DNA of 64,000 nucleotides. Source: Methanobacteriota archaeon (lineage in GTDB: Archaea; Thermoplasmatota; Poseidoniia; Poseidoniales; Thalassarchaeaceae). The position numbers and the translations under genes were made by a program. Shown one piece after another: positions 10,576 to 19,602 of this stretch. Below the pieces are notes generated by a model. It was given only the letters and a program-made list of their open reading frames with translations. It ran no database searches and was not told the DNA's origin. Every line of letters starts with the position of its first letter. Position 1 is the stretch's first letter. The DNA lies in NCBI GenBank assembly GCA_002718995.2, contig PBGL02000007.1, forward strand, positions 36,622 through 100,621, written 5' to 3'.

Positions 10576-13500
10576 GGAACTATCGCTGACTCCCTAGATG
10601 GGACTTCCTCGAGTTGGTCGATCTCCTGTAGAACGGCACTAAGTGCCATCTGAGCACCTTCCCTGTGGGGCTCTCCGAGAACGTGGCTTGAGTATCTGGC
10701 CTCTTCGAAAATTCTATCCAGGGACAGGAGGGCCTGTTCGCTTATCGGAAGTGCGTTTCTTATTGCCAATTCGAACTCCCTGACTGTCTCGAAATCCCTC
10801 CTCAGGAAACCCCTGCTCATCAAAATCTGGCATAGTCCCTCGTAGCAGTTGAATATCGCCTCTCTGACCTCATCGCCAGCCGCTAGGAGTTCTGCTGTGT
10901 AGCTGAACACCCCGGCCAACTCGTCGATGGCTGCTTGCTTCCTCCTCCTGAGTAAAATCGCTCCGACTGCGGCTAACCCGATTATCACGAGCATGGCCAA
11001 AGCGGCCATGGCTGGACCGACGAGAGATGCTCCCTGCTCAGGCTGGTACTCCACTTCGACCACAGCGAACTGTGAGAGTCGGGCGGCGTCAATGGGGTCG
11101 ATGATATCTGAGTCCGAACTGAACTCTACCGAAAGGTCTCCCCAGAAGTCCCTGTCCCAAAGTGGGTGGCCCTCATGGAATGACTCGAAGTTGTACGTGA
11201 ATATACCATCCTGATTGGTGACTCCCACAACTGTAAAGTGAGTACTAGTCGCATTTACCAGTCTAGCTGTAATTGAGACGCCCTCGATGACCTCGACCCT
11301 GTCAGTGGCAGTGACATTGACCCTTCCCGAAAGGGAACTTTGGCCTATCTCCAGATACAACGAGTCGGGGATGAACTCGAAGTTTACAGGTACTTTGATT
11401 ACCACCTCGAACCCGATCTCGCCACCGTTCAGGAACCTGGAGGAGTCGGGGTCAACCACTATTGACATGCTCGCCGTACCAGGTGGCATTGTTGAAATCG
11501 CATTCGACTCGACCAGGAATTGCCCCGTAGTCTCGTCCCATGAAATCTTGGTATTCGGCCTTAGGGAGTCCCCCCAGTAGAGCGATAGGTCCATCTCCTC
11601 CATTGTATTTCCTTCCCCGCCGATTTCAATAATCCTACCAAGGACCCTTATTGGCCTATTTCCGTCACTTCTGACGACTTCGTCCTCCAGGAATAGTATC
11701 TCTATCTGAATGTCTGCCCTTGCATAGACGGTGGCATTGATGGAATTCGAGAGGTATAGTTGCTCCCCGGCAAAAACCAATGAAACATCATGCGAACCCC
11801 TTGATATCAGATAGCCAAGCTCGTGACTAATGCTGAATGTACCATCTATGCTGGTTGTTATGGTAGAAACTTCTTCTCCGTCCAGTAGGAAGGATAGCTC
11901 CCTCCCTTCCAGGCCGGGATTGCCTGTGGAGTCTGCATCGAATAACCTCCCCGTGAGATTCCATGAACCGCCTCTTGTCACCACGTTGTTCTCAACTTGC
12001 AGAGTCATTCCCGTGTGATACGCGATTGTTAGATTTGCCTCTACTGAACCTTCCCGGTGATAACCCTGATTCGGAGCTACTACAGTTAGCGTGTGCTGGC
12101 CCACATCCAAGAACTCTGAGACTACCCACGAATGGGACCAGAGTCCATCCTCGTCAGTTGTAGTTGTACCAATCAGGATTCCATCTATGAAAATCTGCAG
12201 TGAGTGGTTCTCTAGCCACCCATCCGGAAGGTTGTCCTTGACAGATCCACTGAGCTGAAGCACATCTCCAACTGCTACTGGGGATGGCTGTTCCACACTA
12301 ACCTCGGCAGGCCCGAAAACAGTGAATATGGTGGTCGAATTTGAACCTATGACAAACTCCTCGCCGCCGAACTCTATTCTGACATTCCTTGGCCCGAGAG
12401 GCATGTCCGGAGGTACTGGGAAGAATAGGCTAAACGTGCCGTTTTCAGTGACTGACAGTGAAGTTAGGAATTGATCATTCATGTAAACGTCGAGATTCCT
12501 TCCTGGAAGCACCCTTCCTGCTCCATCGGTTAGCATTCCCTCGATGAGCAATAGCTCGTTTCTATCGACCTCTCCCGGAGGCGTAGTGAGGACGACCTGA
12601 GAGGTCTGGGTCGCGTTGAATTCGTGTGTTAATGTGGAAGGGAGGTAGTACTCGGGATTCAACGAGTCCCCCTGGCCCATTGGATCTACCCATGTGAATC
12701 CACCTAGGAAATCGACAGTGAAGGTGTGGACCCCATAATCGGTATCTAGTGGCAAATCGTAAGTTATGCTCCATACCCCGGTGGAAGAGTTGGAAATGGA
12801 AGTATAGACAGGCCCCACATCAATTCCGTCAATAGAGAGGTGTACGACTCCCCCTTGGTCTTCGCCATTCTCGACAAGCGGCAATCCATGCTCATCGAGT
12901 AGCGTGCCGGTGAATGTGACTGTCTCACCAGCGATAGCGGAGCCAGTGACCGAAATCACATCTAGAACCGAGGGGGCGAGTATTACCACCCTAGTCCACG
13001 TCTCGTCACCCAGTAGTCCGGTTGTACCATTGATACCCGCGAATGTAGCTGTAATGGTCATTGGCCCGGGAGCCCTGTTGGGATCAGTTGTGATCACAGT
13101 TGTAAGAATGCCCCCTTCATCGGTAAGGCCCGACCAAGATTGTACGCCGTCTATTGAAACATCGACTTGAGCCCCGGGTACAAACTGTCCGGAGTTGTCG
13201 ATAAGGGACATGTTTAGTGTTATGTTGTCCCCTCTTACCGTCCTCTCATCGGGATCTAAGTCCGTAGGGGATATTATTGAGAGCATTGAGAAACCCCTGC
13301 TATCAAACGTGCCATCCTCTGAGCTGGGGCCGTAGTAGTTGACGGAAGGGGTGTATGATGCAGTGATATTGTGTGTACCGCGGGGGAAAGAGAGGTCAAG
13401 GAATATCCTAGCTGACCATGATCCGTTTGCGTCCACGGTCCCGCCTGTTACTGAGAATGAGTTTGTATCCCCGTCGATCGCGAAGTTGAGTGTAGGATTT

Positions 13501-16500
13501 AGGGCGTTACCGGCTCTGTCGACTATTCCACTGCCATTGCTTGAAGTGAGTGTTCCGCTGATATCCAGGAACTCACCAGCAGCGGGATTTGACGTAATTG
13601 GATCAAATGTTATGTTGGTAGGGGATCTGACTGTGATTGTGTTGATCACCGTAGAGGAAGGGTGAAGGGTATCTGAGCCGTTGGAGCCGTTGAAAAAGAG
13701 GAAAATTGGCATTAGCCCCAGAGGGTGAGAATGGGGGACAGAGAATGTGAAATTGACTAAACCCTGGCCATTAGTAGGTTGTTCCGGTATCAGCCAGGTC
13801 TCATGGAATAATGCCGAAACTGACATGTCGGAGAGTTGCCTATCCCCATCACTTGATTCGACCAGCCTTGCTCCGAATGTGATAGACGTCCCTCTGTCCA
13901 CTATGGTGTTTAGGATGGGATTCCTGTCAGTAATTTGGGTAACGCCACGAACTAGGATAGTTTCATTCCCAGTTCCCGTCAGATAGAAGGGAGTACTGCC
14001 ATTTTCCACGCTCACAACTACCGTCTTGAGACCATTAGTTACGCCGTCCCCAAGTGGATCGGTGGGGACTGATATTGAAAACGAGCCATTTGCTGCAGTA
14101 ACGTGTCCTGTGATTAGAGTCTCACTGGGGTCATTCAAGAAAAATACCTCCACCGTCATAGGCCCCGATACCGAGCGATTCTCATCCACGCCATCTAGGA
14201 CCTGGCCCTGTAGTTGGAAGAACTGCCCGGCAGTTACTTCTGGCAATGGCGAGTTGTCGATTCTTATGCTACTCGCAACCTGCACCGTCAGGTTGACCAC
14301 GCTCTCGTTCCCAATCCACCTTCCAGCATTTGGTGTAGTCAAACTATCAGTTAGGTCGTCAGGGGCGTGGAGTCTGACATCATAGTAACCAGGGGGGGCA
14401 TCTGCGGGGATTGTCGGGGTGAACCTCGCGACACCATCCGACCCAGTGACAGTGGAATTGAGAACCTGCTGCAGAGGGCCGCCCCAATCGAAGTACAGAT
14501 CGACAGTAGTATTCTGCAGTCTGTTATTGCTCTCGACATCGGTGACTGTGGCATTCGAGATCAAAGTCTGGCCCGCGATTACGATTGACTGCAGTGGTTC
14601 TGCTTCCACCACATACTCGGTCTGGACCCCTGCTTGGAGGACCACTGCCCCGGGAACCAAGTAGTAGGCCCCGCCTGTGGGAGGGCTCTTCTCAAAGTCA
14701 AGAATCAGCCTGAGGTCGTACACACCGGCTCCAACGCCAGCGGGCATCTGGAAGGTGATGTTGTACTCTCCTGTCGTATTATCTATCCACTGCTCCCCGA
14801 GCCTGTAAGTTACTGGCGGGGCGTCTAGGCCATCGGGAGTAGGGGGTTGGTCGGATGGGACTTCCATGTTGATAATGATCGAGGAGTTATTGCCCAGTAT
14901 TGTGCTGTTTAGGTTAATGTCTCTCGCAAAGCCGGAAATCCATGAGGACTGGCCGCGGGGAGTCCATTCCGAGCCAAGCGTGAATGAGACGTCAGCTCTT
15001 CCTTGAACTCTTACGGTATCTAAAACGCTGTTAGGAAGAAGCCAAGTTGACCCACTGAAGTTCAGTTGCCAGGGGTAGTCTCCGGCCTCCATATCTATGG
15101 TTGGCCTGAACGAAACCATCACACGGGGAAGCTCTGGATCAGACTGGTTCCATGCCAACTCACCGTTGAAGTCCAGTGTGTAGTCTCCAACGAAACTCGC
15201 AACAGAATTACCAGTGTGGTCAGACAGCGTAACTTCGACCTCAGAGTCTGATCCGACAGGGGCTGGATTCAGTATGTAACTGAAATTTACATAGCTCTTT
15301 ACGCCATGCTCATCGATTACTACTGATTCGTCTTTCGCGAACAAGCCATCAGCTTCGAACTGATATCTGATTTCCACAAGACCGGCAGGAACTGGAACCT
15401 CTGACGCCGAGAATGACCAGTTGACTGCGAATTGGCCCAAGGCCCCCGTCCAGTCTGAGTCATTGAGGTACCATGAGTTCAGTGTGGTGAAGGGACCGTT
15501 GGCTGCGGATCGGCGCATCTGCAATGTTAGGGTGCCATTGAGTGCCTCTGGGATGATTGACCTGCTGAGTACGGTGCCGTTCAGATATATCGGCTGGTCG
15601 ATTTCTAGAATGGTATTGTTCAAACCCTGGCCCTCCAGAGTCACTGTGAGATTAGGTGCTGGAGTAAGGTTGAGATTGAGTCCTACTGACTTGGGGCGCA
15701 GGTGGTAGAGGGGTGAGCTTGCATTGTTGAGGTCCTCTTCGTGCCAACCTAAGAAATTCAGAGTAGCGGAAATTAGCCCCTCCTGCTCCGATTCATCTAT
15801 TGGGACCGAGAATTCGTAATATCCGCCTGCACCAACACTGGAAATCAGACTAACTGGACCATCGGCTGAGGTAGTATAGTTTAGCACCACTTGCAGGCTA
15901 TCTAACTGTGTAATATCGTTGTAGGGCTCACTTGATAGAGAAATTTCCCCCACGAGTGTCGTGTTGACTCCGATGCCTATCTTTGGCTCGTCCGCGGGCT
16001 CAGGCTCTGTTATTGACATGGCCACATCGTCAGTGATATTCAACCTCCATGGGAAAGTAATGCCCTGTGAGCCGACATATCCATTCTGGTACGTACGAAG
16101 TACAAGGGCGCCATAGCCCGGATTAATCACCTCCTGAGGCTGTCCTGTGATATTGAAAGAGCCGTTCTCATCAGTCACAGCGGATCCCACATAATGCTCT
16201 TCCAATGCTGCAGAACCGGGTATATTCTCGGTCTGATTTGACTTCACCAGATACATGTCAATTGTAATATTCCCAACAGAAGTCTGATTTTCAGTGAACC
16301 TCAATACCCCATCGAGGGAGAGATTCCCTGAAGACAGATCCCTTTCAAACCAAATCGGACCCCGATTCTCATCTACGACTTCGACGGTAGAGAGGGAAGG
16401 GCACGCCTCAAATGGGATCCAACCGAGATCGGCATTACCCAAGTTGGAGTTAGTCTGGAGATGGACCTCGACCCATGTCGTGAAGTCTTTTCCATACACC

Positions 16501-19500
16501 TCGAAAGACGTGCCTGTCCACTTTCCTCCGGAGAAGCCAGTAACCTTACGAGCAGGTATTCCAGCGGAACGTAACATTACAGCAAAAAGCGTACTGAACT
16601 GATCGCAATCGCCCTCGAATGAGTTATTCAAGATCCAGTAGGATAGGTCGTCCTCATCATCTAGAACCCCCACTTCTGTCCCATTGTGATTCCTCAGGAA
16701 AGTAGTAGTGGAATTTCCATTAATGATAAAGTCCTGAATTGCCGACACTCTATCCCAAGCCGAGAAGGCGCCTGACTCGTTGATTACTGTCGTTGTTATG
16801 GAATTGACGAAGTTGGCTGCGTTCCCCTTTGCCAGATATGAGCTAGGAAGGTCGGTCGCATAGGTACTATTGGCGAATTCAGTGGTATTTTCCCTAATAG
16901 CCTGTGTAATCAAAACTTGTGGAGCGGTGACGAATAGGGTATCTATGGTGGCACCGTCCACTATTGCGTCCCTGGTGAAGTTCGAGAAATTGAGTCCTGC
17001 ATTCGCATCGGTCCATCCTGTGTAATTGACAGCATTGTGAGGGGCTATGATTTCCTCACCGGGGAAAATCAGAGCTCCGGACTCGAGGGATATCTCCCAA
17101 CCGAGTACCTCGGAGCCGTCCCAGAACTGTTGGTCGGCAACGCCCTGCGTCGTAGAGAATCCGGGGAACATCTGAGTGTTTCCAACGAGGCTGGTGTTGA
17201 CACCCCAAGAAATCCCCGTGTAGAAGTCGTATGTATGCCACCTCCAGTAATGAGTGATATTGGGATCGACCCCAGCAGATGTGTTCGTGGCCTCGAAGAA
17301 CATCATGTTGGCATCTATATCGTCTGCGGGATCCCAAGGATTTCCATCGGCATTTAGGCAATTAATGTCCCAAAATTCGGAAGTACACTCCTGGCCATCA
17401 GGTATTCCTCCTCCGTCTGTATCCGGATCCCTCCAGTCTGTGCCGGTGGAATTCTCGATTGTGTCCGGTATTCCGTCCCCGTCGGTATCTACTGGGTTAA
17501 GATCGTCATTAGGGTTATTCTGGGGATTTGTCCCATCTAGGTACTCCTGGAAGTCGGTCACCCCCCCATTGTCCGTGTCGGTTACATTCCACAATGTGAA
17601 GTAAGTATCAGTAGTGGCGTTGCCCCCTAAGTCACCGAAGGCGACAAGGCAAACCGTTGTATTCTCAAAGTAGTTGTTTAGCCCGTCCCCATCTGAGTCC
17701 AGTAGGTTATCGCAGGGGTTGCTTGGATCGGTGAGGTTCAGGATCTCGTCTAAATCATTAACTCCATCGCCGTCGGTATCTGACATATTCCAGTCAGATA
17801 AGAAACCAAAACTTCCTGTTGATTCCTCCCAGTCAGCCAGGCCATCCCCATCAGTATCGAAATAGTCATCGTCGCATATCGGATCATTGGACAACCCGAG
17901 CGATTGATCCCAGCACCAAGAGAAATTTACGAATGTCACGGATGTAGCGTCAGGAGGCTTGTCCGTGTCTATGCCCCTCAATGCATCTCCATTGATGGAT
18001 GTGAATCTAAAACCGGTTAGACTGCCATTAGTTGATGAGACATAGAATCCCATTGGCTCCCCATTCTGCCTCCAATCCTCGGGGGTCTGGTCGAGCGCGG
18101 AGGTATCGTTCAACGTAAGTACCATATTAGTGGCATCGAAGTCTATGATAGTCAAATTCAGCGTTTGCAGGGAGGTGCATGGATCGGTGCCATGAGATGG
18201 GTCGAGTTCAGAACCGTCACTAATTCCCCCTCCGTCTGTATCCGCAACATTCCACAGGGTACATGTCATATTTTCTTCCCAATTTGGTATTCCGTCATCA
18301 TCGAAGTCGCCCGAATCCTCAATCCTAGTTGGATCAGTCTCATTTTCATCGACGATGCCGTTTCCATTCAGATCCTCCTCGCCGTCATCGAACTGGTCAT
18401 CATCTGTATTGTTGTCCCTTGGATCGCTTGCTAAAGGAGGGTCACCATACTGCGCATTGACCTCGACGCCGTCGCTAATTCCGTCTCCATCGGTATCGGA
18501 GGAAGTCGGGTCAGTAAGCAAGACGAGTGCCTCATATGAGTCATTTAGGCCATCGCCATCAGTATCATTCAGTTGGGGGTCTGTGGAGGTTATTCCGTCT
18601 ACCTCGGCGGTGAAAATAAGACAACCGCCCGGACCCAGCAGAAGTACCGGGTTGCAAGGCGATTCTGTGGCCGTCATGCTCAAAGGACCAGGGCGGAAAT
18701 ATTGGGTGGGAGGAGTGGTAGAACCATTCCTGGTCCCCCAAGCAGGGTTGACGAATTCCTTCAGGTTGACCAGCCCATCGCCATCTGGATCCCCGAATGC
18801 TCCGTCTTGATTGGTGCGGGAGGTTGGATCTAGGCCATTTGCTACCTCCCAGCCGTCTGGCATACCATCTCCATCGGTGTCCCAACCATTGGGATCCTCA
18901 TCGATGGCTCCATCGCCATCATCGTCATCACTGGTGCAGTTTGAGTCCCCGTCCCCGTCTGCATCGAAATTATCGACCAGTCCATCCTTGTCATCATCGA
19001 ATGAATTGAAGCAGATATTACCCCAGGGATCCTCATCGGCTCCGTCTGAACCCAATCCCTGAATGAGCTGCATGGCGCTCTCCTCGTCCCAATTACTTAC
19101 TGGGACGGTACCATTCCACCAAACGCCATTGTCCAGCTCATTTGGAGTATTTGTGGAGTCCCAATTCGCTGGAATTCCATACATGTACTCATTCAGATTA
19201 GAAAGAGAGTCGCCATCTGGATCGCCGGTTGACCCATTATCGCCTGTTGCGGAAAGGGGATTAAGTCCGTATTGCCATTCCCAGCCGTCAGGGAGGCCAT
19301 CATTGTCAGTGTCCCAGTCCTGGGGCTGAGTATTGATGTAGAACTCAAGACCATAGGAAAGGCCGTCGCCGTCCTGGTCGGTGGATGCCAATGCCTCCCA
19401 TGAAGCAAACTCCAATGCTGAGTATGAAGAAAGGAGCATCAAGATAGAGAAAATAATGGCTGACCGGCTCTTACTGAGCCCGTCCTTATCCAACCCTTTG

Positions 19501-19559
19501 GATTGATTGAATGAGCCCATGCTACGCAACCCCTTGCTCTTGGGCGCAAAGTAGGGCAC
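10566..19559 (-). CDS. Giant secreted/surface protein: TSP3-like Asp-rich repeats, transglutaminase-like domain, Ig/carboxypeptidase-regulatory-like repeats, C-terminal TM and DUF4129-like domain
   Basis: Repeats of DTDGDGxxD type; GDCDQFSTLFAVMLRSAGIPARKVTGFSGGKW transglutaminase core; many 'GxPLxGxxVxLxxDG...TDxxGxxxxxxxxP' modules; TM AMAALAMLVIIGLAAVGAILLRRRK; C-terminal helical domain. Confidence 0.85.
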   Translation of the reverse strand: MPYFAPKSKGLRSMGSFNQSKGLDKDGLSKSRSAIIFSILMLLSSYSALEFASWEALASTDQDGDGLSYGLEFYINTQPQDWDTDNDGLPDGWEWQYGLNPLSATGDNGSTGDPDGDSLSNLNEYMYGIPANWDSTNTPNELDNGVWWNGTVPVSNWDEESAMQLIQGLGSDGADEDPWGNICFNSFDDDKDGLVDNFDADGDGDSNCTSDDDDGDGAIDEDPNGWDTDGDGMPDGWEVANGLDPTSRTNQDGAFGDPDGDGLVNLKEFVNPAWGTRNGSTTPPTQYFRPGPLSMTATESPCNPVLLLGPGGCLIFTAEVDGITSTDPQLNDTDGDGLNDSYEALVLLTDPTSSDTDGDGISDGVEVNAQYGDPPLASDPRDNNTDDDQFDDGEEDLNGNGIVDENETDPTRIEDSGDFDDDGIPNWEENMTCTLWNVADTDGGGISDGSELDPSHGTDPCTSLQTLNLTIIDFDATNMVLTLNDTSALDQTPEDWRQNGEPMGFYVSSTNGSLTGFRFTSINGDALRGIDTDKPPDATSVTFVNFSWCWDQSLGLSNDPICDDDYFDTDGDGLADWEESTGSFGFLSDWNMSDTDGDGVNDLDEILNLTDPSNPCDNLLDSDGDGLNNYFENTTVCLVAFGDLGGNATTDTYFTLWNVTDTDNGGVTDFQEYLDGTNPQNNPNDDLNPVDTDGDGIPDTIENSTGTDWRDPDTDGGGIPDGQECTSEFWDINCLNADGNPWDPADDIDANMMFFEATNTSAGVDPNITHYWRWHTYDFYTGISWGVNTSLVGNTQMFPGFSTTQGVADQQFWDGSEVLGWEISLESGALIFPGEEIIAPHNAVNYTGWTDANAGLNFSNFTRDAIVDGATIDTLFVTAPQVLITQAIRENTTEFANSTYATDLPSSYLAKGNAANFVNSITTTVINESGAFSAWDRVSAIQDFIINGNSTTTFLRNHNGTEVGVLDDEDDLSYWILNNSFEGDCDQFSTLFAVMLRSAGIPARKVTGFSGGKWTGTSFEVYGKDFTTWVEVHLQTNSNLGNADLGWIPFEACPSLSTVEVVDENRGPIWFERDLSSGNLSLDGVLRFTENQTSVGNITIDMYLVKSNQTENIPGSAALEEHYVGSAVTDENGSFNITGQPQEVINPGYGALVLRTYQNGYVGSQGITFPWRLNITDDVAMSITEPEPADEPKIGIGVNTTLVGEISLSSEPYNDITQLDSLQVVLNYTTSADGPVSLISSVGAGGYYEFSVPIDESEQEGLISATLNFLGWHEEDLNNASSPLYHLRPKSVGLNLNLTPAPNLTVTLEGQGLNNTILEIDQPIYLNGTVLSRSIIPEALNGTLTLQMRRSAANGPFTTLNSWYLNDSDWTGALGQFAVNWSFSASEVPVPAGLVEIRYQFEADGLFAKDESVVIDEHGVKSYVNFSYILNPAPVGSDSEVEVTLSDHTGNSVASFVGDYTLDFNGELAWNQSDPELPRVMVSFRPTIDMEAGDYPWQLNFSGSTWLLPNSVLDTVRVQGRADVSFTLGSEWTPRGQSSWISGFARDINLNSTILGNNSSIIINMEVPSDQPPTPDGLDAPPVTYRLGEQWIDNTTGEYNITFQMPAGVGAGVYDLRLILDFEKSPPTGGAYYLVPGAVVLQAGVQTEYVVEAEPLQSIVIAGQTLISNATVTDVESNNRLQNTTVDLYFDWGGPLQQVLNSTVTGSDGVARFTPTIPADAPPGYYDVRLHAPDDLTDSLTTPNAGRWIGNESVVNLTVQVASSIRIDNSPLPEVTAGQFFQLQGQVLDGVDENRSVSGPMTVEVFFLNDPSETLITGHVTAANGSFSISVPTDPLGDGVTNGLKTVVVSVENGSTPFYLTGTGNETILVRGVTQITDRNPILNTIVDRGTSITFGARLVESSDGDRQLSDMSVSALFHETWLIPEQPTNGQGLVNFTFSVPHSHPLGLMPIFLFFNGSNGSDTLHPSSTVINTITVRSPTNITFDPITSNPAAGEFLDISGTLTSSNGSGIVDRAGNALNPTLNFAIDGDTNSFSVTGGTVDANGSWSARIFLDLSFPRGTHNITASYTPSVNYYGPSSEDGTFDSRGFSMLSIISPTDLDPDERTVRGDNITLNMSLIDNSGQFVPGAQVDVSIDGVQSWSGLTDEGGILTTVITTDPNRAPGPMTITATFAGINGTTGLLGDETWTRVVILAPSVLDVISVTGSAIAGETVTFTGTLLDEHGLPLVENGEDQGGVVHLSIDGIDVGPVYTSISNSSTGVWSITYDLPLDTDYGVHTFTVDFLGGFTWVDPMGQGDSLNPEYYLPSTLTHEFNATQTSQVVLTTPPGEVDRNELLLIEGMLTDGAGRVLPGRNLDVYMNDQFLTSLSVTENGTFSLFFPVPPDMPLGPRNVRIEFGGEEFVIGSNSTTIFTVFGPAEVSVEQPSPVAVGDVLQLSGSVKDNLPDGWLENHSLQIFIDGILIGTTTTDEDGLWSHSWVVSEFLDVGQHTLTVVAPNQGYHREGSVEANLTIAYHTGMTLQVENNVVTRGGSWNLTGRLFDADSTGNPGLEGRELSFLLDGEEVSTITTSIDGTFSISHELGYLISRGSHDVSLVFAGEQLYLSNSINATVYARADIQIEILFLEDEVVRSDGNRPIRVLGRIIEIGGEGNTMEEMDLSLYWGDSLRPNTKISWDETTGQFLVESNAISTMPPGTASMSIVVDPDSSRFLNGGEIGFEVVIKVPVNFEFIPDSLYLEIGQSSLSGRVNVTATDRVEVIEGVSITARLVNATSTHFTVVGVTNQDGIFTYNFESFHEGHPLWDRDFWGDLSVEFSSDSDIIDPIDAARLSQFAVVEVEYQPEQGASLVGPAMAALAMLVIIGLAAVGAILLRRRKQAAIDELAGVFSYTAELLAAGDEVREAIFNCYEGLCQILMSRGFLRRDFETVREFELAIRNALPISEQALLSLDRIFEEARYSSHVLGEPHREGAQMALSAVLQEIDQLEEVPSRESAIVPQE
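16400..16800 (-). other. Transglutaminase-like domain within the giant protein
   Basis: Cys/His region EGDCDQFSTLFAVMLRSAGIPARKVTGFSGGKWTGTSFEVYGKDFTTWVEVHL. Confidence 0.75.
17400..19400 (-). repeat. Coding tandem-like Asp-rich (thrombospondin type 3-like, calcium-binding) repeats
   Basis: Recurrent DNA motifs such as ccgtcgccgtcggtatc encoding DTDGDG; translation repeats DTDGDGxPDxxE. Confidence 0.75.
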
Positions 19560-19602
19560 TTAAGAGGAATGGAGCGTCGTTCGGACAATGACTCGCTACT
19601 AA

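Noticed and set aside
10900-19400. Many 60-150 aa ORFs in the track opposite the giant surface gene (e.g. 14026..14385, 18355..18810)
   Set aside because: Low-complexity Ser/Pro or Arg/His-rich antisense shadows of the Asp-rich repeat coding strand; no family motifs.
17400-19400. DNA repeats resembling a tandem array
   Set aside because: As a noncoding or CRISPR-like element: periodicity is explained by DxDGDG codons of the TSP3-like protein repeats.
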